Counted from the stretch's first letter, positions 10,585-23,237 are shown. The stretch: DNA of 64,000 bases from Pyrenochaeta sp. MPI-SDFR-AT-0127 (GCA_020747015.1 JAGTJM010000051.1:1-64000); one strand, 5' to 3'. Notes: generated from the sequence alone by a model not told the origin. Made by a program: numbers and translations.

Positions 10585-12830
10585 GAAGAGAAGGGGGATA
10601 GGCGACTGAAAGTTATAAGTGCTAATAAAGGGTACAGTGTTGTGCAAAATCAGCTTCCACTCTTTGAACGACACGGACATCTTGCCCCGCAGCAACTCGG
10701 CTCATTTTTGAGGCCAAGCCTTCTTGCTCAACCTGATTATACCACTTCAGCCCATCCGCTCGATGAGCCTGATTCGATCCGCTTACTTGTACTCCATCCT
10801 GGACCATCAAAGACTCACATCTGTTGTAGTCTTATCCATACTACCCTGTCAGAGTGCCGCGAGGATATCTATAATCACTACGTTGCTCTATCGTATGTTT
10901 GGGGGCCCCTGCAACACCCGAAAACTATCTTGCTCAACAACCACCCGTTCAAGGTCACTGCAAACCTTGCGAGCGCCCTCGCCGACTTAAGAGACGAGCA
11001 AAGACATCTCCGTCTTTGGGCAGATGCGATATGTATTGACCAAGGCAACATTTTAGAGCGGAGTGAGCAGGTCATGTTAATGGGAGACATTTATAGCCTA
11101 GCGCATCACACCGTCGCTCATGTGGGTGAGTCGAATGATGCAATCGATGAAGCTTTTATAACTCTCCATACGAACGAAACTGAAAGCCTTATACCTTCAA
11201 GCTCCGCTGAATCCGGTGCGCTGATAACCAGGATGCAAGAATTGATATTAAACCAAATTCTGACTCGACCATGGTTCGATAGAGTATGGATATATCAAGA
11301 GCTAGTGCTATCACCGACAGTGTGGCTACAATGCGGCAGATCAAGGGTTCATTGGGATGATCTCCGTAAGCTACTACCGCAACAAAATTTCTCAACGCAA
11401 CGCGATCCTTCTCTCGACACGTTGTCGCATACCGTGGTAACGCCCAGCCTTGCGAGTTGGCGATTCGAATTGCTGGCCCATATGCATGACGCAAGGCAAA
11501 AACATAAGACGAGTATCCTTCTGGGAAAGGATCCTGCGACCCTACTGGAGATCCTTCTAGCGAGGCGAGGTTTTGGCGCCACGGATCAGAGGGACATGAT
11601 TTATGGCCATATGGCCGTTGCAAGGCTTCATGATGTGATGTTCTTGAGGCGTCGTACCCTTCCGCTTTCGATTGAAGTAATGGAAGCAAATTATGACGAA
11701 CATCGGAACGAATTTGATCGCATTATTCAGGATCCAATATCAGATATGTACTACGCAGCGTACCTGAAAGCTTGCCATGGATCGTTGCTTTGTTCTCCTG
11801 TTCCCACGGTTGACTACAGAAAATCTATATCTAAGGTCTTCACTGAAGTCACGCGATTTATCATGGACTTCGATCAAAGCCTTCACACGCTTCTTCATGC
11901 TGAAGCTATTGGCTCTTCGGTCCGGGGAATGGACTTGCCCTCTTGGGTTCCCGACTGGTCATTGAATTCGTTGAATTACCCGACGCCTCTACATTCATGT
12001 TGTTCGCCGTTAGAAGCTCCACCGATGATAACCTTCGCTTTCAGCAAAAATGCGCCAATCTTTGTTAGTCTCGGAACTATTCGTGGAACCCTTTCAGCAG
12101 TCAGCCCAATTATCAAGGTTTACGACGAAGACATTGACAAAGAGAAAGAATTCCACTCCCTATCCCAAAAATGGGTCATTAAATCTGGTGGCCAGTATGA
12201 ACGTGAAAATACACCGGAGCCAGAAAGAGAAGAGTTATATCGACAGGTCTATGATTTGTGGCGTCGCAGATTAGGAGACGTCCCTTTGGCTCCTTACCGG
12301 AAATCCCACACGTACTCAATGATATGGGACAGTTTTGATTGGGTTAACTACCAGCGGATGCTTGAAAAAGATCCATCTCTGATCAAATGGAGCCTTAAGA
12401 AACCACAGGATTCGCAGCATAATCTCCGCGACGCGTCTTTAGAACAGATGCTAATGAAACATCCCTTCACAATATTCTCTACCAAGATCCTCAATGATAG
12501 GAAAGTTGCGATGTACCACGATGAATTTTTAGCAGGATACTGTGTTGTACCTGCAAACAGCCGGCCCGGTGCTATCTCAGAGACCCGCCATGCCTGTTAG
12601 TGGTGCTGCGTCCGGCCTCAGTGCAAGGAAAAGAAATGGCTAGCCTTGTACATCAAAATTGGAAGGAAAACATTCCCCCTATGTGGTTCGGCAACAACGG
12701 AATAGAGACGGAAGGTTTGGATCCACAATATTTTACATATATTGGTGAGGCATGGATTCAGAAGACTTCTGTGAATATCATGGGACTTGAGCGGGCTCAT
12801 TTCCGAGACACATTGGTTGTACTTAGTTGA
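10585..12830 (+). pseudogene. HET-domain (heterokaryon incompatibility) gene, start missing and 3' frameshift
   Basis: A long frame runs from 10585 to a TAG at 12598-12600. It contains the HET domain: DSIRLLVLHPG, then YVALSYVWG, LRLWADAICIDQGN, RSEQVMLMGDIYSLA and RPWFDRVWIYQEL. HET proteins trigger cell death when incompatible fungal hyphae fuse. There is no in-frame ATG before the HET domain, so the start is either on an unseen upstream exon or lost. At the 3' end the frame stops shortly after the GYCVVPANSRPG motif. The expected continuation, VVLRPA followed by FTYIGEAWIQ, sits in another frame and runs to 12830. A one-base discrepancy near 12565-12590 would restore it. HET genes are often decayed, so a pseudogene is likely; a sequencing error is the alternative. 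Confidence 0.75.
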
Positions 12831-12893
12831 CATGCGGGCAGAATAGTAGGAAGGTATCAAAGTTTAGGATGATTTTCTATATGATACTTATTA

Positions 12894-13934
12894 TTAATAA
12901 GAGCAGAGCTTTCTCTTCAAGAAATCACCCTGGACCTTCACACAAGTCTCGAAATTTGGCTGCGTAGCATATGCTGAATAATGACCGCCAGAAAATATAT
13001 GCAGCTCCTTTGGCTCAAGTGCGCGGTTGTATGCTTCCAAGGTAGTCGCGGTGGGTGTTACCACGTCATTGTCAGCAACAGATAGCAGTAATGGTGTTGG
13101 GGATATATGGTGAATCCAGGCCGCGCCAGGATGCGCTCTTAAATTCTCCATGCTGACCAGTTATTAGCAGAACGAACTTGGACTCACACGGCCAACTTGT
13201 GCGAAATGTAACCTACCTCTTCAAAGTTACTTCATTTTTGAAATTGGTGAGCTTCTCAGCACCGCCCATGGCCGCATTGCTGTCCTTTGTAGTCATAGAC
13301 GATCGGTTCAAAGGGTTTGGGTCAACAACAGGGACCATCATGGGCGGTTTACCAGTTGCCCGAGCAATTCGATCTAGAATGGACAGGTCAGTTAGATCGA
13401 ATGGGGGAACAGAAAACTGCGGCACCAACCTTTTTGAAAATCAGCTTCCCAATCTACTACCTCATCTGACCGCAATAAATTGGCGAAGGCAGACCATCCA
13501 TCGACCAGCGGAGCCTGCGATACAACGGCCTTCACCCTTCGGTCAACAGCGCCCACCCAAAGCACGTTGGCTCCACTGAAGGACGAACCCCAAATCCCTA
13601 TCTTGGCCGGGTCGACCTCTGGTCGGGTTTGAGCGTACGTAATGGCGTCCGAGATATCGCTCGTTTGTGCGGCTCCATCGACTTCTAGTCTAGGCATACC
13701 CTCTCCAGCATCACTTTCACCGAATCCACGATTATCAAAAACAAGACAAGAAATGGGAAGATTGGTCGTGAAATATTCCGCAACTGCCGTAAGACCCTGC
13801 TCCTTAACTGCGGAGAAGCCATGGGAGATGACCACGCAAGGCAGCTTCTGCCCAGAGTCATTCGCAGGAGTATAGAACGAGCCTCGCAACGTGGTTTTGT
13901 CGGCTGCCTGAAAAGCAACTGATTCCACACCCAT
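12894..13934 (-). pseudogene. Alpha/beta hydrolase, AF380-like polyketide transferase family, one-base frameshift
   Basis: Minus-strand exons 13934-13217 and 13152-12894, joined by a 64-base intron with a clean gctaataac branch site. The N-terminal part has TLRGSFYTPA, VVISHGFSAVKE, DNRGFGESD, and the nucleophile elbow GIWGSSFSG (Ser at residue 118). The C-terminal part has HHISPTPLLLSVADND and FSGGHYSAY (Asp and His of the triad). This matches serine hydrolases of the AF380/fma-PT type, seen near polyketide genes, and related bacterial dienelactone-type hydrolases. The total is 977 coding bases, one short of a multiple of three. The frame slips at a run of five T at 13431-13435 (after DFQK), and the expected peptide resumes as LVPQFSVPPFDLTD. 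So it is either a recent pseudogene or a homopolymer error; 325 residues if intact. It lies tail to tail with the HET relic. Confidence 0.78.
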
Positions 13935-15157
13935 GATTGTAATGATCGCGTTAACTTGAGGCTTTACAGTGAGGTGTGAGAATGTAAAACGTAGTTCAGA
14001 TAGTTATGCCAGGTAAAGTAGAACTTTCGGAGGACATATTAATCTCCCCCGATATGTCGCGAATTGTTATCTACTCCTGCTATTTTGTAATCTTGATGTA
14101 TGTGCATCTTGATTGCAGATCTGTCGGTCAAGTGGGCACCAATTGGAAAATAGCCAAGAGACTGAGCGTATCGGCCCGTAGGGTAATATCGAGCAAAGCT
14201 GGGATTATTGTAAAGCATGATCACTAATTCAACATAAGAATCATTAGGATATTACTAAGTAAGGTCCAAAGTAGTTTCGAGAGTGTATTCGTGTGTAGGA
14301 TTACTATACTGTCGGGCGAGCGGTGGTACTGTCACCATATGTACAAAGTTTTCTCCCACTCCAAACTCTTGTCCTAAAACGGATACCCAAGAAGATCTCA
14401 GACACAACTATGCCCGTAACCAACACAGAGATAGACAATCCAGCCGCCTTCTACGAAGTCATCAATTTGTGGCCCCGATTCTGTTTCCAAAGGATAGTGT
14501 CCATAGAGTGAGAGGAGAGGGACAGGATTTCCTTTAAATCATCACTACCCACATCGTGACCGAGTCTGGATATTGAAGCCCACCTATACGTCGTATGATC
14601 ACTGCAGACTGGCAAGATGTTGAATCCACACATCGCCAAAAAAGGCCGCAATCGATGTTTACTACATAAAATGACAAGTGAAAGGTCCGACAGACGAAAA
14701 CAGGGGTTTATCATAAATCTCTATAGTCTGCTGCAAGCGTCTACCGTATAAGATAGCTTTGAGGGCTTATCATTCACGAACAAATAAAGTCTCAGGGTGC
14801 TTTGCGTTTCGATGGGCAAATTAAGAATTGAGATTGAAGGATGTTTTGGCACTCGAAAAGCTTCAGATGGCTGCCGTCCAACCTTTTTCTCCGAATGCAA
14901 GGCTTTTACATTTCAATTCCAAGTCAATTTTTCCACAGATGGAGCATGCAGATGTTGGAAAGGAGTGTAGATATAACGTTAATGAGTTGCCTGTATCAAT
15001 CTTAATCATCATAGCCGGCCGTAGACGAGCTTCCAATTCTGTCACATATCACCTTGACGCAATAGGGTGGACGTAGTAGACTCTTATTCCAGTAGCATAG
15101 ATCCCACATTGTATTGCCCTTATTCCCTTCTATTCGTCCCGAGCTGCCTACTTCCTT
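13935..15157. other. Intergenic region, no gene seen
   Basis: Several short frames on both strands, none with a recognisable motif. A 33-codon ATG frame at 14410 (MPVTNTEIDNPAAFYEV) has a protein-like start but stops at once and could not be extended by splicing. Confidence 0.45.
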
Positions 15158-16024
15158 TCACCCTTTCTTCTCTCGCTCTGCAAATGACTGCTGGCAAGCA
15201 AAATGCAGAATGAAAAGATTCCACCTCTGGGGATACAACTCAATCATACGATCGTACAAAGCCTCGGGGCTCTCAGCCTTGGCTAGCTCTCTTTCGAACG
15301 TGTATATATACTCCCTGGTCGACCGAATTAGATATGGCGCATCGGCTTGCGTAGCTCTCTTGTGCCCTGCTACAACAATGTGTGGTTTCAAAGACTCGAT
15401 GCGATCAATAGCATTCAGCCACTCCTTTCGTTTGGCTGGAGTGTTTGCTTCACCAAAATGTTGGTGACAGTCGCCGTAGACAATATCACCTGAGACGACA
15501 AGGTCGACGGAAGGGACGTAGAGAAAGCTGGAAAACTCGTTGTCTGTGTGCCCGACTTCAAACCCCTGCAGTTTCTCGCCGTCGATGTAAAACTCCCCGG
15601 AAGCCGGGAGTGCTTTAGGGACCGGCTTTGTCGGATGAAGCTGATCAGGAAACATTCCCGGCCAGATGTGTTCATAGTGGGTTGCGTAAAGCTCTTCTAT
15701 GCCGGTGGTAACATTTTGCGTAGCGACAAACTCAACGCCTGGAAACAGTTTCTGGAGGACAGGGGCGCCCATGAAGTGATCAGGATGGGCGTGAGTGGTA
15801 TAAATGTACTTTAGCTTCTTTTTCGGGATGGTCTCAGCGATCCATCTTGCTATGGCCTCGCCTTGCTCGATTGTAATGGGAGTATCGATGAGGGCGGCCG
15901 AATCGGGTCCATGAACAAGAACACAGCTGATGGGTGACCAAACTGACTTTTCAAACTCGGTAAAGCCAGTGGCAGCCCTGATGGGCGAGGCAACGTAAAT
16001 ATCTACTTGAAGCTTTGAACTCAT
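15158..16024 (-). CDS. Metallo-beta-lactamase fold hydrolase
   Basis: Single exon, 288 residues, starting MSSKLQVDIYVAS. The zinc-binding signature THAHPDH (residues 77-83, pattern HxHxDH) follows the expected beta strand ALIDTP. Downstream ligands are visible as GHTDNE, SGDIVYGDCHQH and VVAGHKR. Length and layout fit the stand-alone MBL-fold hydrolases of fungi; the exact substrate (thioester, lactone, lactam) cannot be read from sequence. It is on the same strand as the hydrolase relic and the tautomerase. No signal peptide is seen, so it is probably cytosolic. Confidence 0.88.
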   Translation of the reverse strand: MSSKLQVDIYVASPIRAATGFTEFEKSVWSPISCVLVHGPDSAALIDTPITIEQGEAIARWIAETIPKKKLKYIYTTHAHPDHFMGAPVLQKLFPGVEFVATQNVTTGIEELYATHYEHIWPGMFPDQLHPTKPVPKALPASGEFYIDGEKLQGFEVGHTDNEFSSFLYVPSVDLVVSGDIVYGDCHQHFGEANTPAKRKEWLNAIDRIESLKPHIVVAGHKRATQADAPYLIRSTREYIYTFERELAKAESPEALYDRMIELYPQRWNLFILHFACQQSFAEREKKG

Positions 16025-16956
16025 ATTGTGGATTGAGTGCAGTGTATCTGGAAGTTTGGTAGCAGGTTTGCCGTTATTTTCTCTCTTAGGACTTTGTATA
16101 AGTTTGCGCTTCTACAGAGAAGACTTCATTAGTACTAGCGTTCATTGAATCCTAGCGAGACAATTGTAATCGATAGCCAGAAACTTTCTCCTGATGATTA
16201 GTGAACCCCCGGATTAGTGATCTTTCAGCATTTCACCTGGTGGGGTTCCTATTGATTAGAACTATACTCATCAGTAATAACAGGCACTAGACAAGGTCTA
16301 GGGAGTCTCTATACATGACAGTCATAACACCCGAACGTCTAAACTCTAATGAAGGCAAATTGACAATAAAGACCAATAGAGACTGAATATTACAGCAAGT
16401 GAATACTAAGTTGATATAGCTGCACTATCGAAACTAAAGGTTGAGAAACCGGCAAGACCTTGGGTTTCGTACATTTACGAGGGAAGATTGATTAATCAAT
16501 AATTTCTTATTCTTCCATGCTTCCGAGGGGGATTACACTTTGTATACGCTTGCTGTTCCATTTTCACGTGAATATAACAGCACTATAGCTTACTAAATTA
16601 ATTCCTTTCATCAACAGAACATGTCTTATTGCTGACTGCCTTCTACCGTCTAATCTCGCAATTTCAGTCAATGGTTTTCGAACTGAGCATATCTTTGAGC
16701 TGCAGATATTCTATCAGGGAAGGATCATCAATAAATTCCGGGGTGAAAAAGGCACCTCGACTGGATGCAGACATCATGAGCGGGGTTGAGTGGTCAATAA
16801 AGGTGCGTATTTGTAATATATTCTTGGGTACACCAAGATTGGCATTAAGAAGCTTTGAAAGGTCGCGTTCCGTCAAGGTTCGTGAATGCCTTAGAAATTG
16901 CCTTTCATATACACTCCCTTTGTCGGCTGTCCTTCCATCTTGCCAAAAACATCCAT
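16025..16956. other. Intergenic region, no gene seen
   Basis: AT-rich with no supported coding frame. It presumably holds the promoter of the MBL gene and the 3' region of the tautomerase gene. Confidence 0.5.
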
Positions 16957-17403
16957 CTAATATGCCCCGGGAAATGAAACCGCACGGTTTTCCTTAACCC
17001 ATAATTTCTCCTCCTCACTTCCAAATGCTGGCGGAATCATTCCATTAACCTTCCAAAGACGCCGCTCCGTTTCATCTACGTGGAACTCCCAGTTATATCC
17101 CTTGTCGGCAATATGAGGCTTTAAAGCCTGGTCAATTCGTGTGGTGACCCGCTTATATGCCTCATCATTGTTGGGCATATTTACTGCTATATGCTCGGCG
17201 ACAAGTCGAATAAAGGGCTTCTTGGTTACGTGTTCCCCACCCACCCATGTGTCTCCAGCAGACGTTTTAATAAAGTTCACAACCACATAGAAGGAAGGAA
17301 GGCCGATATCCGTGTAGATCTTTGTGATGTCTTGAGTGAGATCTCTCTTTGATGCCAGTTCTTCGAACGTTCCTTCGGGGTGGAAGATGAGCCACAGAGG
17401 CAT
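16957..17403 (-). CDS. Tautomerase_3 family protein (cis-CaaD-like)
   Basis: A longer frame begins at 17523, but the internal ATG at 17403 is chosen because it gives MPLWLIFHPEGTF. In this superfamily the catalytic residue is the proline exposed after removal of the initiator methionine, so the start must sit directly before Pro. The product is 148 residues, the usual length for Tautomerase_3 / cis-3-chloroacrylate dehalogenase relatives. Other features are SKRDLTQDITKIYTDIGLP, the VVVNFI strand, and WEFHVDETERRLWKVNG near the end. Such proteins tautomerise or hydrate small unsaturated acids; the real substrate is unknown. Confidence 0.83.
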   Translation of the reverse strand: MPLWLIFHPEGTFEELASKRDLTQDITKIYTDIGLPSFYVVVNFIKTSAGDTWVGGEHVTKKPFIRLVAEHIAVNMPNNDEAYKRVTTRIDQALKPHIADKGYNWEFHVDETERRLWKVNGMIPPAFGSEEEKLWVKENRAVSFPGAY

Positions 17404-19779
17404 TTTGAGTTGCACAATAAGATGTAATAGATAGATAGACGTGAAGAGTATATAGCAGAACCTGAGCAAGTTGAGAGAATAGATGTCAATTAAACAAAAT
17501 ATTGCGATCGCCTTCTCAGGCATGAAGGATACTGATTACTATCTGCTACATGATCAGGAGTCCATTGCCCCTCTTTTGATTTACTAATTAGAAGCGAAAC
17601 TACGTATATTGAAATATAATGTAATCAAAGTATATACGTGACCATAACTGTAGAGTCGTGACTCCTCGGTGCGATTGAGTGAGCAGTACAGAGAGCCAGG
17701 GAAATAGTCAACCAATAACGGGTCTGGATAAGCGAAGAATAAAAATGTCTTTCGCCAGTGTACAATTGTAGACTTCATTTTGTAGAATGCATCCGATCAA
17801 ATTACTATGCACATGATCCTGGAATTGGGCGTCCAAAGTTGCTGGCCCATGCCATGTGAGCCAACGAAATGGTGTCCAGAATAACGAAATAACCCTGCAA
17901 GTGCAAATGCGGGGCCGTTCATCATTACTGTTTTCTCATACCTTGGCGATGACTTAATAGCGATGGCGATTTCGCTTTGAAATCAGTTGCGATCTTGCCA
18001 TTCGCCCATGTTCCTTTGAATGATCTGCATTCGCATTCTTACCTCTCATTATTAATCCCATAGCCAAACCTGGCTCCGAGAGCCAGTCGTTTTCTGCGAT
18101 AAATCTTATCCGAGAGGCATAGCATGTTAACCGAAACAGCTCTCATTGCCGCTACGGTTGGAGAGCCAACCATGTCCACTACCACCTGGGCCATCCCAGG
18201 CAGCTACGTATATAGCCCCACTTCCATTCTCGGGGGATGGTGCCGTAACTCTCTCGGTCAACGTAAGGGTATGCGTGCCAGATTTTTGGCCACAATGATC
18301 TAGGTATCCCAGTTTCTTGGGCTGAGGATCCACGAGATTTGACTATGCTGGGAAGAAACCTTCCTCAGTAGCTGGAGGCCGCAATTGAACTCGGTTCAGT
18401 GTGAACCTGGGCTAAAGTAGCCGGCGTTGAGGAGATTGAAGTGGCTGGGTGGGAATGAAGAGGAACTGAAGGCGTTTGAGTGACGCATATCCGGCAACGG
18501 TACCGTAGCCATGACATCGATCAGAATGCATATGCGGTGTTGTTGGCGATGATCTCTTCTGCTGTTATGACACTGTAAACGCCCGAATATCCAGGAGTAA
18601 ACGTGGTCTCCCGCATTAGGAACGGAAATTCACCACCACATTCTTTCCTTAGCGAACCAGAAGCGCCCAATTTCTTGAGAAAGGAGCCAGACACGCGGTC
18701 AAATATGTGTTTACCATGTTCATACACGGTGCTACTAGCTATGGGTAGGGTTGCCATAAGGGGTAAGAATTGGGTGCACGTAGATAGAAGGTTACGCGGC
18801 TGCTTCTGGTCTAGGCATCGACGCTAGACTGAAAACATGCGTTTCAGGGGGTGGCTCTGAGCTATATTACAGAATGGCAGATCATTGGCTGCTTCGCATA
18901 GCATCATATACTAGTTGACATGTTTGCGACAGGCAGATGGGCCGCGCTTGCGGCTGTATAGAAGCGGCTGAAAATATAGACACGAGCGTTAGCGGAATTG
19001 CGCATTCTTGAAAACACACCACGTTCAGCTCTTGCGACTTCCGGCTCCACGCGCCACTTCGAGTGATGAACAATACGACTCTACCACACGAACCGAGATT
19101 ATCTTTGCAAATTTCGTACTTTGGGGCGGAAGGTAGCCGCGCTGCACCCATGTTCGCATCGAAGTGCTCGTACGATGTCGTTCCACCTTTTGCGTCTAGA
19201 CTACGGGTCGTGTGCAAATTGACGGCCTAACAAGCTTTCGCATCACAGCTTTGTCGTGGATCACTTCGTTCTTGAAAAGCCTGCAAGAAATAACTCAGTT
19301 AGTGTCCCAACTATTGACACAACATGCGAATGGATGGGATTGTTCTACGAGACGAATGCGTTCCAGTAATGCTGCTGCATTTGCCACTACCAAATGCCAC
19401 GCCACACAGCCTAAAATATCCATCGCATCAGGTTCCCCGTCGCTCTCAAACAGTGATGTCAGAGTGCAAGTTCATTTTGCCCGGAACTCTTATCAACACA
19501 CCCGAGTAAGGCTGCGCTTCCATTCTCAACGGAATCCAGCCACCAGTGTAAGAGTCGGGCCGCTGGAAGCTCGCGAACAATCCCGCCAATAAAGTTTGCA
19601 ACGCCATGAGACGATTATCTTTGAGATGGCGTCCTTTCTGCCCTATCGACCTTGTGTGACAAGGATGGTAAAATGTGGCTATGATCCAGATGCCAGCATG
19701 GTCAAAACCTGGTCAATCCCCAGGTCAACCAGAGTGCCTTTCGCAATCAACGACATCTCACACCCTTCCCACCATCACC
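17404..19779. other. Long intergenic region, no gene supported
   Basis: About 2.4 kb with many short frames on both strands. Minus frames at 18127-18333 and 18521-18757 have mixed protein-like composition, but I found no family motif and no splice chain linking them. They could be fragments of a lost gene. The promoter of the ankyrin gene lies at the right end. Confidence 0.4.
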
Positions 19780-22529
19780 ATGGCTCCTGCTCGAAAAGAA
19801 ACCACGATTGACATATGTAAAAGAGTCAATGCCCAGGGCAACATTGTTGCTATTCGTATGCTGGAATACATGAGCTCCTCGAAAGAACCAGTTCGCGGCT
19901 TTTTCCCTTTGGCCACAGTCTTCATCGACCTTGCACGACTAGTATGGTCGATCGAAGCTGGCATCAATGAATCCTTTAAGACGCGCAAGACATACCCTTT
20001 GGACATTACGCAAGAGCTAGATAGTCGTTTCTCACAGGTGCATGCTGAGTTCGTTGTCTTGAATCAGCTTATCTCAAAATTCATCGAAAATGACAATGGC
20101 AAAGGAGGATTGGGTAAGCGCATGCGCATGATGTTCGCTGACGCCGAGGTGGACAAAACGCGGTTGACACTTCTGAAAAGTTGCGAGTCATTAAAGATGA
20201 GCTCTGCCATTTTCCGTTGGACCATAGGTGATAGTCACGCAGACGCTTCAATGAGTGTCGGTTACGCTGGACTCATCGCTGCTCTTGACCGAGTCGATCC
20301 CAAGAAGTCTACCCAGACGGCGCCACGCGAACATTCAATGTTGTCGACACCGCCATCCCCTCCATCCAAAAGCACCTATGATGCCCCCAATACTCTACTC
20401 CCGCCTGTGAGATTGGACAGCCGAATATCTCTCAACGAATTGGGGCCAATAGCTGGTGACATGGTCAATCCGATTGCGATGCGTCCGTCGAACAGCGAAA
20501 CGAACCTACGACAGAACGAATCTGGACGGGTCCCCGATGTAAGGTATATACAAAATGATCTACGGGCATCAAGCATACATTCTGGCGGCTCGATACGTGG
20601 CACCACGCAATCCTTCACCCGAAGGTCACCCGACGGGTTGCTGCATGACTACAGCTCCCACGAGGGCCATGAAGATTCGTCTTGGCACCAAATGCCCATA
20701 GAAAGACAGCGAACATTGCTCGGACACCAAAACCGCTATGCTCACGACAGCTTCATGTCCGAGTCGAAGATGGATTCTCCAACCATCCACCATCGCCCGA
20801 TGCATACAACAGGCAGCCCGAGGCTGCAGGACGTGAATGGCACTCTTCTTACCGCTGTCAAACAAGGACAATACCACGTGCTTGAGCAATTGCTTAGTAC
20901 TGGGTCAAGGATAGATTCCGCGATGGAAGCGGAGCTGCTCAGCATAGCAATCGAGAAGAACGATCTTCAAAGCACAACTATCCTTTTACAGCACGGCGTC
21001 GACGTTAACGGTCATGACAAGAATGGTATCACCCCACTCCTGACAGCTACACAGGCACTGTCGTTGGACTGCGCCAAGATCCTCCTCCGAAACGGCGCCA
21101 ACGCAAACCAGAAAGATGGTGAGGGGACCACTGCCCTTTTCAAGGCAATTCAAGCACGTCGCACGGACCTTATGACCATTCTTCTTGATCATGGCGCGGA
21201 TCCAAACCTCCCCTGCCCGAAGCATCCATTGTGGTATGTATCACCAATGTACGAACTGTAGTAGAGACATACACTGACTTTGCCGAACTTGTCCAGGCCC
21301 GCTTCGTACCACTCGGAATGTCTTGAGCTTTTGCTTTCGCGAGGCGCTGATCACAAGAGGACGCCTGGCATCATGGAACTTGCTTCAAGCTTGAACAAGC
21401 TAGATTCTATCAAAGTGCTCATGCGCGCTGGCGTGTCTCCAAATGTTCGCAAGGATAATGCTTATACACCGCTGTCGTCTGCGATCCGCGATGACAGTGC
21501 AGAGATTGTCACCTATCTCCTTGAGAATGGTGCCGATCCGAATTTCAAGGCTCTAGAGTACCCAGCCTGGAAGTGTATTACTCATAAGCGCACTCATTTC
21601 CTGCCCCAGCTCGTTGCCGCGGGAGCAGACTTGAACACTCCCAAGGGGATCGTCGAGCTCGCTGTGTCACACAAAGACAAGCTCGCATTGGTATATCTGC
21701 TGGATCAGGGCGTCAACCCTAATGATCGATGTGTAGACAGTGGCAACACTGCGCTGACCACGGCGATCCAGGAAAACCACCTAGAGTTTGTTGATATCTT
21801 GCTGAAGCGTGGCGCCAGCCCAGCCGTACGTGGACAGGATTGGCCGTTGTGCATGGCAGTCAAGAACCCTACAATACTGAAGAGACTGCTTGTTGTGCCT
21901 GGGCTTAAACCTCAAGCATTCCGTGGCGTGCTCGAGATGGCGGTCCATGCTGGTCAACTCGAGAGCGTGAAGCTCCTCCTCGGTGCAGGTGTCAGCGTTG
22001 AGGATAAGAACTGTGGGGTGTTTTCGCCGCTGACAACTGCCATTCGAGAGGGACACAAGGACATTGTACGATATCTGCTCGACGAGGCGAATGCAGACCC
22101 GAACTCACCTGGCGAGCATCTTCCCCTGGTCAAGGCCCTTCGAAGCTACCGTGGGAAGGATACCGAGATCATACAGATGCTGCTTAGCAGAGGAGCAGAC
22201 ATCAACAGGATGCATCGCGGCTGGAATGCAATCCTCCAGTCCGTGGAGAACAGCGATGCTCAAATTCTGAGCCTTCTCGTCAGCATGGGAGGCACTGTCG
22301 ATTTGCAGGCTGTCGACGAGAATGGGCGGCCGGTGATCGAAATAGTCAAGGATCGTGATTGGGAGGAAGGCCTTGCTCTTCTCTTCCCGGCACCGACGCC
22401 GAGTCCAAAGGCGAGAACAAGACTGTAAGTGCGCGATATGGACATTCCTTGGATGAGCAGCGAAATCGCTTTGTGAGACAAGACTGACATGTTTACAGTT
22501 CACCAACATTGACTGCGTTTCCGTCGTGA
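19780..22529 (+). CDS. Ankyrin-repeat protein with unassigned N-terminal domain
   Basis: Exons 19780-21233, 21297-22424 and 22499-22529; introns 63 and 74 bases; 870 residues. The start at 19780 has a strong context (caccATGGCT); upstream in-frame ATGs were rejected. Residues about 1-200 form a helical-looking domain of a type common at the N-terminus of fungal ankyrin/STAND-like proteins. Residues about 200-350 are S/P/R-rich and probably disordered. From about 350 to the end there are many ankyrin units, with recurring L-L-x-x-G-A-D/N-x-N turns such as ILLRNGANANQKDG, YLLENGADPN, ILLKRGASP and MLLSRGADINR. The last ten codons come from a third exon. It is likely a scaffold or regulatory protein in the cytoplasm; partner unknown. 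Confidence 0.87.
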
Positions 22530-23237
22530 ACAATTGTATGAGGTTCAGCCCCTCGTCAAAGTCGGCTGAATGCTGCTTCGAGCGTGTTTTGCATAGTGGT
22601 GGTTGGGTGGTAATTTGCTAGCGTATAGCCTGTGGTTTCCTTGCGTGTACTTTGGAATTTATGAGCAGCTTGCTGGAGTCAAACCAGATTCTTTGTTACC
22701 ACTACGATGTACAATACTTTTCCTATGTTGAAGAGAAACTCTCATACACTCTTGTATCATATGTTTCATATGTTTAAAGCACGGATTTGCTTTATTTGGC
22801 GGGGTTGTCCGTGATCATTACAAGCCTAGGGGGGCGCAACACTGCTGTATGCGACAGTAGCCTTGCCTTGAGCAGTGTCGATTCGAGCAGCCATATCCAA
22901 TATACTACCTTGTTGCAGTGTACAGCGTTTTGGGGGTGGGAACAGTTGGGCAACCAAAGCCAACCCAGTACTTCTGATGACGTCATCTCACAGCCTCGGT
23001 GGTTCTCAGGATTCTCGCGCATGGATCCACGACTTGAACCTCGTGGCGCTGGATCGTTTTTCCTTCTGCAGTTTGTCATCCTGAAAACTTTTTTTTGGCG
23101 GCAATCTTTCCCAGTATGGAGACTTTTCGCAGGGGCGTGTATGGCGTCTAGCAAGCGGCGATAAAGCCGGCCAGAACGTCAGTGGGCGTCGTGCCCCCGC
23201 TATCAACCTCCAACCATTTCTATTCTTTAACGCGACA
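22530..23237. promoter_or_regulatory. Intergenic region upstream of the aminotransferase gene
   Basis: No gene. It contains the 3' region of the ankyrin gene and the promoter of the aminotransferase, including a CRE-type palindrome listed separately. Confidence 0.5.
22976..22987. promoter_or_regulatory. CRE/ATF-type palindrome
   Basis: The 12 bases GATGACGTCATC form a perfect palindrome around the TGACGTCA core, 250 bases before the aminotransferase ATG. This is the consensus for CREB/ATF-type bZIP factors; fungal examples take part in stress and nutrient control. A functional role is inferred from position only. Confidence 0.45.

Noticed and set aside
18127..18757. Two minus frames that might be exons of one gene
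   Set aside because: No phase-consistent introns link them and no family is recognised.
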